From Blasia pusilla (taxonomy: Eukaryota; Marchantiophyta; Marchantiopsida; Blasiales), in contig CM114275.1 of the NCBI GenBank assembly GCA_050084515.1, forward strand, positions 15,252,001 to 15,316,000: a DNA stretch of 64,000 bases, in the 5' to 3' direction. The notes beneath the pieces are model-generated. The model ran no database searches, was not told the origin of the DNA, and worked only from the letters and a program-made list of their open reading frames with translations. Position numbers and translations under genes: made by a program. Position 1 is the first letter of the stretch. Each line of letters begins with the position of its first letter. Below are positions 34,701-44,093 of the stretch, piece by piece.

Positions 34701-36294
34701 AAAAAACAAGTAGACATCATAAGACCACTACAAAATTTTTCCTATCACTCTCCATGTGAGCCTGAGTTTCTTCACATTGCCTGTCTCAGTCTACAGTAAG
34801 GTGTGCCCAGGGGTATTTTTGTTGGAGGACCATTGGCAAATAATTTGACCAGAAGTAGCAATCTGATCTCAATGAAAGGTTCAAATAAAAACCAACTTTG
34901 TGAAATGTGAACATAGGAGACGATAATTGAACCAAAAGATTGTTAGCTGTCTGGAGTAAAGAGGAACTGATATCCCTTCATTCAAATCCTAAATATGAGA
35001 AACCTAGAAGTTGCACCCCTCCCAACCCGTCAGAATTTTACAGGTTGCAACTCTTGCAACCCGTCGGAATCAGATGGCTTGCACCCCTTGCAAGCAAGCT
35101 CACCATAACAAAGGAAAGATTTTGAGAAGTGATTCCATTCCACCCTACACCCACGAAAATCCAAGAGGTTGGGAATCCAAAACTGGAAATCCGACAGGTA
35201 GTAGGAATCCAGCACGTCTTAGAGAAGAAAAGAAGCCCACGATTGGTTTGACGATACTAGGGGAACGAGCCAAAAGTGAAGAAGCCGGCCACAATGCCTC
35301 AGAAGTTGGTCTCACATGGAAAGAGTCCGATCACTCAAGCAGCCAACCTGTCGGAATCTGACACCTTGCCTGGAAATGGTTAAAAAGTTGCAATGGTCAA
35401 AAAGTGAAAATTTGCAACGTGTCGGAATCACACGGATTGCAAAATAAACATTCTGAGTAGCTAGACAAACATAATCAACAAGTCCAAAAAAATTATTCAG
35501 CAAACTTTTACAAACACCATTATCGTTTGAAAAAATCTTGTCCTTTATTACATCCAAAGGAAGCTCGGAAATGTACATTTGATCTAGTCTATGATTTCTT
35601 CAGCCTCATCATCTACAAATTTGCTCCCAACTCTCCTACGTTCCTGTACGAAAGGAATGTCCTGGGATGTAAGTGGCTCCTCTGGCCGATTGTAGACGGG
35701 GATAAAAAATGTTGGTGAATTCGAGAGCCTTGCCCCCCCCCCCTATATACACCATAACGGTCCCATGTAACCTAATTTGAGTCCCACCGCCTTCCTCGGC
35801 AGTACATCTTGTACGCTTTGCAAGGTGACACCCATCCAATATCAATATGTACTCCATCCTTGGAAACACCATCATGGAAATCCGATAGGTAGTAGGAATC
35901 CAACACGTCTTAGAGAAGAGAAGAAGCCTACGACTTGTTTGACGATACCAGGGGAAGGAGCCAAAGTGAAGAAGCCCGCCATAATGCCTCTAAAGTTGGA
36001 CTAACAGGGAAAGAGTCCGATCACTCACGCGCCAACCTGTGGAAATCCGACAGGTTGCCTGGAAGTGGTTTAAAAGGTGTAGTGGTTAAAAAATGAAAAG
36101 TTACAACCCGTGGGAATTCGACAGGTTGCAAAATGAACTGTCGGTATACATACATAGACGATCACAATCGACAAGAACAAAGAAGATATTCAGCAAACTT
36201 TTACAAACACCATCATCGTTCAAAAAAATCTTGTCCTTTATTACATCCATAGGAAGCTCGGAATTGTACATTTGATTTATTCTATGAATTCTTC
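34701..36294. repeat. Duplicated family P tail and unassigned sequence
   Basis: About 35,185-35,590 is repeated at about 35,876-36,290 with an offset of 691-694 bases, including GGTAGTAGGAATCC, several palindromes and a TTTATTACATCC segment that is the P 3' flank. Between them, 35,580-35,875 on the minus strand encodes the P tail (PVYNRPEEPLTSQ-like, then SKFVDDEAEEIID at its end), matching 11,116-11,430. The first part (34,701-35,000) has no recognised content. Confidence 0.5.
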
Positions 36295-36878
36295 TGCCTT
36301 GTCATCAAATAAATCCCTACTCCAAAATACTGCAGTCAAAGTGGGTCCTTGAGTTCTTTGAACTCACTCGTCATCGTCTGAGAGCTCTTCCAGAATTAAT
36401 GTCGGCCTTGCCCTCCCGATTTTTGGAATCGTGGGAAGTGACGATGGTGTCACTACCAATGGTGGGTTTGGAACCGGAGCTCTCGGCTTCGGAGGAGAGT
36501 TGTATGCCCCAACTAGCCTGTCGTAATCTGCCTTTGCCTCTTTGCAAAGGTCAAACAGTTCTTGCCTTCCCTCAAGGCAGAGAATGTTCCTGCCACTCTG
36601 CCAGGCCCCTCTGATACTCGCCCTTGAAAGTCGAGCACCAAGTCGAGCACCAAGTCACCCAGCCTTGAGCAGAGCTCGATGAGCATTTGCATCAGGGTTG
36701 GCGACTTTTCCCTTCCTCCAAGTAAGGGGGTACCGTCTTGCATGTAAATTCAGCGAGGGGAATTGTATCAACTATCTAAGTTGTACCCATCAGAGCATGG
36801 ATCCACTGGATCCACGATCTTAAACACTTGGAAGTTGTGCTCAGGCCGAAAAAAGCAGGAAACATAGGAGTGATCCAT
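36295..36878 (-). pseudogene. Family P copy 4, C-terminal methyltransferase-like exon
   Basis: The exon begins MDHSYVSCFFRPEHNF after a good acceptor, then VDPCSDGYNLD, MQDGTPLLGGREKSPTLMQ, MLIELCSRLGDLVLD and, in a shifted frame, SIRGAWQSGRNILCLEGRQE and LFDLCKEAKADYDRLVG. The order 'GGREKSP, hydrophobic strand ending in D, LSG loop, GRNILxLE' is that of the C-terminal half of a beta-class amino methyltransferase. A nine-base duplication (LVLDLVLD) disturbs motif I. After LEELSDDDE and a stop the last part of the tail is shortened to FDDKAEEFIE. Confidence 0.55.
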
Positions 36879-37392
36879 CTGTAAAGACGCAGGTTGGAAA
36901 CAATGTCAGAAACAAGAAAGAGTTACTAGACCGCTGGTCTGGTTTACTCTCAGTATGGTGACACAATGTGCAACACGTCCCCAAAGAACTTTGCTTAACC
37001 CTAGAGAACTTCGTTATAGTCCGAACATTGGAGCAACCTGTCAGAGTCCGACGGGTTGTTTTACAAGTGTTAGTGATTTTTTTTGCCATGAGAAACCCGT
37101 CGGAAGCCGACAGGTCGCTGGCTTAGAGCAGCCTATGGTTGGCTAACACCAACCCGTCGCTTTCAGATGGGTTGCATCATTCAAGAAACACAAGGAAAAG
37201 CATAACCATTTGCAACCCGTCCGGTTCCGACGGGTTGCATTTACCCAATGGAGACTTGTGGTAAATTTGCAACTCGTCGCTTTCAGACGGATTGTAACAC
37301 CGCAGTCACCAGCTCAAAAAATCTGCGGGTTTCCATGCAGAGATGCAACCTGTCCGAGTAGGACAAATTATATATGGATTTAGAGCCCTTAC
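36879..37392 (-). repeat. Family P copy 4 intron with palindromes
   Basis: Minus-strand donor GTAAGGGC at 37,392 and acceptor GCGTCTTTACAG ending at 36,879. Palindromes lie near 37,033, 37,094, 37,148, 37,211, 37,270 and 37,343. The intron sits between the ADFPSG-bearing exon and the exon with the motif I-like segment. Confidence 0.8.
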
Positions 37393-39433
37393 CCAGATTT
37401 GACTCGTCGCCGATCAGAGTGGGTACTCGTTCTTGATGACCCACGATTGCGCCATCTTCCACTTCAACGACCTCTTCACGCACTGCAGGTTGAAGAGCTC
37501 ATCCTCGCTCCCTCCAATCAAGACCAAGAAACAGCCCCTGTCATTGAGATAAGCATATGCAAAGGAAAACAAGAGCGCGGTCTGGTCATAGGTAAGAGGG
37601 ACATTCCAGTCTGGGACACTGTCAGACGGATTCTCGTCCCACAAGCGCAACCCAGAGGGAAAATCAGCAACGAGGAGATCCACCGCCATCTCCTTGACCT
37701 CCCCATGGACCGTCTAGGGAGCGTGCCCATTTTTTGAAGCTTCCGTCCCATCATTGTCAATTTGTCGATGGCGGGTGTCGACTTTCGGGAACTGAAACTT
37801 TGCAGCTCATCCAGAAGATTCGTGCAGTAAATGATGACGCTTGTCCGGGTCGTTGTTTCTCTATGTCTTCCCAAGGATGATGGAGTATATTCCACATCCT
37901 GGTCTGCCCCCTGGGACAAACCTGGTGCCTCTCACTTTCTCTTTTCCCAAGTCTATGGTCGGCTTGTTGGGGTCTCTATTACCTCGGACTCTGTTGGAGT
38001 TTTCTTGGCGGAGGACCTGGTCCGGCCCTCTCTCCCCGCTCGCCCGGACGATTCTGCTTCTTGCCTTGAATTCTCAGCCTCATTTTTGGAAAACTCGGCC
38101 TCGGAATTCTTCAATCCCCTCGCCTTTTCTTTCAGACCCGCTGTAGATTTGTCCTTGGCGGTGACGACCTTGGACACCAACTCCGTTGTCTTGAGGGCTT
38201 GCTCCTCCGCATCTCCTTCAAAAAATTCTTTAGGCTGCACAAAATTTGGGATGTTTTCCCTACCTGCGGCCATTGCATTATACACCCGTCAAATATTTTT
38301 TTGGAGATGTCTTCGGGGTCGTTGAAGTCCAGCCAGATTGGGCAATTCTCCACCTCCCAGTCGGACATGCTTTGAGCCATCTCCATGTCGTACATGGAAA
38401 ATGCCTCTCCATCAGGCGGAGAAGCCCACAATTTGCAGGCTGCTCGTATTTTTTGCCAGGTACTTGCATTCTTACAATGGATGAAGTAACTGAACACCAT
38501 CCATTGGGCAGCTCTTTGTCGAGATGCATCGGTCGCTTGCTCCTGAAGATCTTGCTTCTTCTTTGCGAAATACCTTTTCTTGGCCTCTATTTCTTCATCC
38601 AGGTCTGCTTAAGGGAGGATGTGATCCTTGAACATCGTCCTGAAGCTTGGGTTTTTCATGGGCTTGTCCCGGATGTCATCAAGCCAAAGTTTGAAATCTT
38701 CAGCACTCTCCAGGTTTGCTTCCTCCGGAACATGCTCTATTTTTTTCAGCTCCGCTTGGAGACCCACGAGCATGGACTTCCCGAGAAGCCGCAACGCATC
38801 CCAAAATGACCATTCATGGAGCCAGTGAGAGATCACTGGATCAAAGACACCCGGAGGATGGTGTGCCTCCCTCTTTTGGGCCTATGTGCCCTCGAGATTG
38901 ATTTTCATCAGTCGGATTCTCCTAAATTCTGAAATTCCAGACAAGGCAAATCAATGGACGCCGTCGGGAGACACTTTCTCCCCAATCCGACCCTGCGGAT
39001 CTTCATCCCTCTTCCGCTAGCATTTGATTATCACCTTCAGCTCCTTGTAGAAATCCGGGCTAAGTTTGGGATTGAGAATGGCGATGTAGCGCTGCATCTT
39101 GCTTACAGTGTACTTCGTAGCTGCAGATACTGCAGCTTGGATGAACTTAGCACGCTTAGACGCACACAGGTTCTCCCTCCGCTCTAGCTCCAATGAAGCG
39201 CTCTTCTTGGGGGCCTGTATCTTCGACTAGCAAAGGATTGTCACGGCTGCACCTTGGGAAATAAATGTATTTGCCCAAGTATTTTTTTTATTTGAGCCCC
39301 CTTCGCCAGCATCTCATTTACAAGAGCGTCGCTCAAGAACCCCTTGTACCCTGTCAAGTGCGTCGTTAGCACTTTCTTCACCCTGTTGCAATCCTGGATC
39401 CAGTGGTGGGTGACTTTCCCCTCGGATACAATC
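37393..39433 (-). pseudogene. Family P copy 4, middle region and methyltransferase N-terminal part
   Basis: From high to low coordinate: GKVTHHWIQDCNRVKKVL (39,433-39,380), a degenerate part matching SEHAKFIQAA and KMQRYIAIL, then SHWLHEWSFWDALRLLGK (38,835), FKLWLDDIRDKPMKNP, CKLWASPPDGEAFSMYDMEM (38,450), NCPIWLDFNDPEDI, KEFFEGDAEEQALKT, and a charged linker. DQDVEYTPSSLGRHRETTT follows near 37,890, and the motif VDLLVADFPSGLRLWDENP at about 37,640-37,690. ADFPSG stands where DPPY/DPPW-type catalytic motif IV is expected. ALLFSFAYAYLNDRGCFLVL and GGSEDELFNLQ complete the first half. Frame breaks occur at about 37,700, 38,130 and across 38,900-39,240. Confidence 0.6.
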
Positions 39434-40083
39434 CTGCACATCCAAACACACGATAAGAATTTTTGCAAGCTACATGGGTTCCTGCAACCCGTCGGACTCC
39501 GACAGGTCGCTACACCTCATGGTCGAAATGGTAGCTAAGAGCTAAATATTGCAACCCATCGGAGTCAGACGGATTGTATTCAGATGTGTGATTGCCTGGT
39601 TACAACCCGTCGGACTCCGACAGGTCGCTACACCTCATGGTCAAAATGGTAGCTAAGAGCTAAATATTGCAACCCATTGGAGTCCGATGGATTGCATTCA
39701 GATTTGTGATTGCCTGGCTACAACCCGTCGGAGTCCGACGGGTTGTCAGATGATTTGTATTCAGAGAGTGGTTTCCGTGAAAAAAGTGAACATATCAACC
39801 CATCATAGTCCGACAGGTTGCGCAATTTCAAGTAAAGCTGCAATTTAACGCCAAAAATCAAGCTCCCTTACTTCGATCACCTACTCGTGGCGGCAAATGC
39901 AACCCGTCACAGTTCGACAAGTTGCTTTCGGCCAAAAACATCCTAAAAACAACGGCTAGTCAAGCAACTCATCCGACTCCGACAAGTTGCTTTAAGGCAT
40001 CCGATGTTTTGTTACCATTAGTTGAACAACTCGTCGAAGTCCGACGGTTGGCAGCAATCAAAATAAAGGAAGTGGAAACTTAC
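39434..40083 (-). repeat. Family P copy 4 intron with palindromes and a 118-bp tandem duplication
   Basis: Donor GTAAGTTT at 40,083, acceptor GGATGTGCAG ending at 39,434. Palindromes lie near 39,484, 39,549, 39,602, 39,667, 39,720, 39,797, 39,898, 39,963 and 40,024. The block 39,484-39,601, containing two of them, is duplicated in tandem at 39,602-39,719 with a few substitutions. Confidence 0.85.
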
Positions 40084-40556
40084 GTGTTCATAGCATGCAT
40101 GGCCATTTCCACTGTCGCCATATGATGAGGGTATGGATTTAGCACGATTGCCTTCACAAAAAAATGCTCCTCCAATGAATTTTGGCGCTCCTCTACAAAC
40201 TGGGTCCACGCCATGAACCTGTGGTTTCCATCCCATATGAAGAAATAAAGGTTCCGAATCTAGCTAAATTCCGTCCCCTCAATCGCTCTTCTGAATTCCT
40301 GATCTCTCATCCTCCAGAATGTGTCGAGCGCTTCCAAATCCTCCTTCGTCACCAGCGCTTGGATTCCATGTTGATTGTAAGGCTGAACATAGAACGGAGG
40401 GAAGCTGTCGATATAGGATGTTGTCACTTTCGATTGTTTCAGATTCGCAATATCCTCGTCAGACTGAATTTCGCGAACGTACTCCATTGTCCGCAATCGG
40501 CAAAGTGGAACTCTCGGGGTGTTCTGGCCCTCCATCAGTGCCATCTGCTTTACAAT
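40084..40556 (-). pseudogene. Family P copy 4, ParB-like exon
   Basis: The exon starts with VKQMALMEGQNTPRVPLCRL after acceptor TTGTGACAG. It continues MEYVREIQSDEDIANLKQS, FPPFYVQPYNQHG, LDTFWRMRDQEFRRAIEG, and then after one TAG codon RNLYFFIWDGNHRFMAW (40,205-40,250) and TQFAKERQNS. Arginine plus the DGNHRFMAW box correspond to the two conserved blocks of ParB/sulfiredoxin-like domains, which in ParB bind and hydrolyse CTP and in other members act as nucleases. A 45-residue insert separates them. The TAG (after TEFS) is at the same place in copy 3 (after TKFS). In bacteria and phages such domains are commonly joined to N6/N4 DNA methyltransferases. Confidence 0.55.
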
Positions 40557-40654
40557 CTGTCACAACGGGGACAAAGTCAATAAACTACACTGAATTGCCA
40601 ATGAATTGCAACCTGGGCCTTCACATAACTCAAAGATCAAAGATCGTTTCTTAC

Positions 40655-41102
40655 CCGCTCAAAGATTGGGTCGGTGTCTTGGCCCGCCAACTGCTCTAGG
40701 ACAGCAGCTAGCAAGTCCACTAGACACTGGTCGATCCGATAGAGGTCGATTTCTTCCGCCAGGCAAGGAAGACTGCTATCTTGCTTCTTCAGAGATGTCC
40801 ACCATCTCCACTTTGGCGGTCCTCATGACCTCATCGTCCGTCACTTGAACTTTGGCCGTTTCCTCAGCCGATTTTATATTGATTGTGTTCCCGGACTTCG
40901 TCAGGGACATTTCCTGCATCTCAACACTTTCGATTGGATGGGACGGGCTTTCTTCAATGGAAATCACTTCTTCCCTTCGAGCTTTTGCCAATTTTGCTCT
41001 CCTCACCGACATGTCCAGACGCTTCTTTTCACGCTTTTCCTCGGCGATCTTTTTCTTCAAGGCCTGCGACGCCTCAGCTTCTGTGTTCTATTTTTCGAGC
41101 GC
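40655..41102 (-). pseudogene. Family P copy 4, coiled-coil exon (cut by the gypsy element)
   Basis: Minus strand: ASQALKKKIAEEKREKKRLD, then SVRRAKLAKARREEVISIEE, SVEMQEMSLTKSG and DDEVMRTAKVEMVDISEEA. Highly charged, alanine and lysine rich, predicted helical coiled coil. The donor near 40,654 (GAGCGG/GTAAGA) starts a 98-base intron. At 41,102 the sequence is interrupted by the gypsy element; the same exon continues at 51,438. Confidence 0.65.
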
Positions 41103-41104
41103 TA

Positions 41105-41230
41105 TCGTGCGCATACACATCCCTACACAACATACATCGCTGTCACCAAACACACACACAAACACGCATGATCCCATGCTAACTCATGGCATCCAAATAA
41201 CGAGACAGGAAGTACCAAAATATCTCCAAT
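41105..41230. repeat. Flanking direct repeat A' outside the 3' LTR
   Basis: About 126 bases that match 41,717-41,842 closely (TCGTGCGCATACACAT, then ATGATCCCATGCTA and AGTACCAAAATATCTCC). One copy is on each side of the LTR at 41,230-41,710. No such copy adjoins the other LTR. Confidence 0.85.
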
Positions 41231-41710
41231 AAAGTAAGATCCAATCTCTCTCTCCACCATCTCACACCATAGCTCTCAAAGGTGTGCACTCTCTCTCATG
41301 TCAAACCAAACCCACTCTCCTAATGAGAGGCTTGGGTTACACTCACAAGGCAAGGTACCATAGCTCCGCCGCCTCATGCCAAGAGGTTCAACAAAGAGAG
41401 AATGAGCTCTCAAGCTCTCTCTCCTTCAGGTATACCCCTCCCCTCTCTCAAGCTCTCTCCATGGTAACCTATTCTCCCAAGTCACCTCCTTGGCTCTTGA
41501 CCTGATGTAGGAGGTCAAGGGCCACTTACCAAAAATAGTAAATTGATCATATACTCAAAATGGTAATTGCCTAAAATAGCAAGTTCCTCAATATGGCTCC
41601 AAATGAGCTGAAACGAAGGGGAACATGTCACCCTCGACCTACTAGGCATGTCCTCCACTACTCATGAAGGCGCTCTATTAGATCCCACCGATCTATCCTA
41701 AAAGACGTGA
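41230..41710 (-). repeat. 3' LTR of the gypsy element
   Basis: Shares its full length with 50,920-51,431, from TAAAGTAAGATCCAATCTC to AAAAGACGTGA. It carries a stem-loop at 41,496-41,519 (CTTGACCT and AGGTCAAG). Compared with the other LTR it lacks about 32 bases near 41,620. Confidence 0.9.
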
Positions 41711-41716
41711 CAGCTG

Positions 41717-41842
41717 TCGTGCGCATACACATCGCTACACAACATACATCGTTGTCACCGAACACACACACAAACACGCATGATCCCATGCTACCTCAGG
41801 TCATCCAAACAACGAGACAAGAAGTACCAAAATATCTCCAAT
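41717..41842. repeat. Direct repeat A inside the 3' LTR
   Basis: Counterpart of 41,105-41,230. It lies between the end of the coding region and the 3' LTR in element orientation, where a polypurine tract would be expected. A GGGGGGCG run (read on the minus strand, about 41,843-41,850) adjoins it and could be the tract. Confidence 0.8.
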
Positions 41843-42022
41843 CGCCCCCCTAGTTGGTGGTTAGGTCCCTCTAACTCCAGATAGCCATCTATCCCTACCT
41901 ACCATGACATACATCTCTTGGACGCTAAGAGCAAGAAGGTCGGGTGCTCATGTGGCCCCATCGTTAGTCGCCTCCTTGTCATCCATGTCACAGACACAAG
42001 TCAGAATGTAGAACTACCTTCT

Positions 42023-42499
42023 CTATGTACATCTGGGACACATCCATCGTCCCTGAGGAACCCTAGTGAGAGGTGGCGTCAAACATGCCATATGCCATCC
42101 TCTCGAACACCCATCACAGACTACCATCGTGGCCGCACCACGGGCAGAACCACACAACATACAACGCAAGCCTGCAGGAACTACTGCTAAGCTCGGATCT
42201 ACTGTACCATCAATGTTAGGAAGGTGACATGGCGCACAATTACGCACATGGTCCTTCCATACCATACCATCGCGTCCCTCCTGCAAGAGAACACCCGATG
42301 GCAAATTGTCACGCATTCTTAGGATAGTGCGCCCTACAGTCACATCCAATGTCGTCGGTGCCTTCTGCTGCAAGTAGACATAATCTCCCTGATGAAACCT
42401 CCGGATAGTTGGTCGATAACCACCACCTCGAATAGTCGCATACCTCAACGTATCCCGATGCTGTGCAATCGCCAAGTTCTCGAACGCCATGGGCATCAC
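42023..42499 (-). pseudogene. Integrase C-terminal region with PHD finger
   Basis: Reads FENLAIAQHRDTLRYATIR, then FHQGDYVYLQQ (the small SH3-like C-terminal part of gypsy integrases), NCAPCHLPNIDGTVDPSLA, and a PHD zinc finger at the end: C-x2-C, eleven residues, then CDGCSRGWHMACL, PPLTRVPQGRW and MCPRC. The Cys4-His-Cys3 spacing is complete and the tryptophan before the last pair is present. PHD fingers read histone H3 tails, so the domain may steer integration, in the position where chromoviruses carry a chromodomain. This stretch is open, with a stop directly after the finger. Confidence 0.85.
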
Positions 42500-42559
42500 T
42501 CTCGAATTAACTCAGCCCTCGAGAACATGCTCGCACCCATACATCCGGGTCATCAAGGT

Positions 42560-43330
42560 TCAGCACCTCACCAAAGATCTCGACGAATGGCCGAGGTAAA
42601 TCGGCTCTCGCCATAAAGTAGCAAGTACGGTGAAAAAGACGCTAAGGATGCCTGCCTGTTGAATCTGTATCCCATCGCCAACCATGGCAACTGGAGGTCC
42701 CAATCTCCTAGGTGACCTCTCTGCAAGCCATACTTGCGTGAACCCCTCTTCACCGTCTGCACAACTCTCTCCCCTATCCATCCGCCTCAGGATGATCTCG
42801 CGAAGTCGTGCGGTGGTCGATCAGCCCCTCATCACACAAGGCCTGGAACTCACCGCGAAACTTGGTACTGTCAGTGCATCAACACCTCGGCCCGGTGCGC
42901 CATAATGACTCAGCACTCTGTCAAGGAAGGCATAAGCTATTCCCTCACTCGCTTTGTCAGGAAATGCAACCAACTCGATCCACTTCGAGAAGTGCTCGAC
43001 CATCACCAACACATAACGACTGTGATGCTCCGTCAAGGGCAAAGGTCCTGCAAAATCCAAACTCCATCTATACCCTAAGCCCATGATCGGTAATGGATGC
43101 AAGCGTGGAGTCGGAGCATTGAACGATGCTCGGACCCGATCACACACCATGCACTGGCAACAAAGCTGCCGAACGTCGTCTGCATGCCTCGCCACCAATA
43201 TCGACCGGAGCAAGCTATACGTCCGCTTCACCCCAAAGTGACCCAACTCCTCGTGGGCATGGTGCACAAGTCGTGCTCTCTGCAAAGGATGCGGCACTAC
43301 GCATACTCTGCCATCCTCCCAAACCCTCAA
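42560..43330 (-). pseudogene. Integrase core (zinc-binding domain and DDE)
   Basis: The N-terminal HHCC zinc domain is seen as LVHHAHEELGHFGVKRTYSL and CCQCMVCDRVR. The first catalytic aspartate is in YRWSLDFAGPLPL, followed by VLVMVEHFSKWIELVAFPDK. A frameshift near 42,890 separates it from the second aspartate (VLTDSTKFRGEF in another frame) and the glutamate (HPEADG). The end of the core is in a further frame as DWDLQLPWLAMGYRFN and SPYLLLYGE (42,762-42,568). Catalytic residues can all be traced, but at least two frameshifts disable the protein. Confidence 0.8.
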
Positions 43331-43387
43331 AACATGTGTCCCCTCCCAACGGAACCGTCTGGCCCGCTGTAGGATCCGATCCCGCTC

Positions 43388-44041
43388 TCAAGCATCCATG
43401 GTGCTTGCAAGGCTGCCAGTACGAAGGTACTCTAAGACTATTCCATCATCATGAATATCTCGGCCACTTTTCGTGTCCTCACTGGCCTCGGGATCCAAGG
43501 ACTCTCCACTAGACCTCGCCATCAAAGTCTCCACACTCTGGCTCTCCATAGCCAACATGCCTAAATAGGCAAACGCGTGCCATCTTGGCACCAACTCCTC
43601 ATCACTCTCTCCATGCCATCGAGCTCCAGTCGCATCTTGCTGACTCGGGCATGGGTTACAACTCAACCCATCTGCATCCTGGTTGAGCGTCCCAGGTCTA
43701 TGTACCACCTGAAAATCATACTCCTGCAACAACAGAGCCCATCTCGCAAGCTTCCCTATAAGCTTGTCGGACTCCATCAACCACTTCAGTGGTTGATGAT
43801 CAATGATGATGGTAAAGGGGTTGCCGAATAAGTAACACATGAAATGCGGGACAGCCCACACCGCAGCCAAGCACTCATCCTCATACGAGTTGTACTTCGC
43901 CTCTGCAGCGTTGTTCGAGCGGCTAGCGTAAGCCACCACAAACTCTCTACCCTCATCATCATCTTTGGGTGAGCACCGCTCCAAGCCCCAACATGCTCCA
44001 ACTGTGTGCAGTGGAAAGGACGCCTCGATCGGTCTCCTCAA
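43388..44041 (-). pseudogene. RNase H domain
   Basis: Open for 217 codons: RRPIEASFPLHTVGACWGLE, then EFVVAYASRSNNAAEAKYNS, EDECLAAVWAVPHFMCYLFG, FTIIIDHQPLKWLMES, ARWALLLQEYDFQVVHRPGT and NQDADGLS. This is the RNase H typical of Ty3/gypsy polyproteins (SRxxNxAExxY, DHQPLxWL, HxPGxxNxxAD). A small frame change around GACWGLE distorts the first acidic segment. It removes the RNA strand of the replication hybrid. Confidence 0.85.
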
Positions 44042-44093
44042 GATGGGTGCCGCGTCAACTTTGTCGCCCTGAGCAATCGAAATGCTCGCCGGC

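Noticed and set aside
31816-41102. Family P as recently transferred phage or bacterial DNA or contamination
   Set aside because: The copies have GT-AG introns, a plant-like TATA box, nested eukaryotic retrotransposons and MULE junctions, so they are resident eukaryotic sequences whatever the ultimate origin of the domains.
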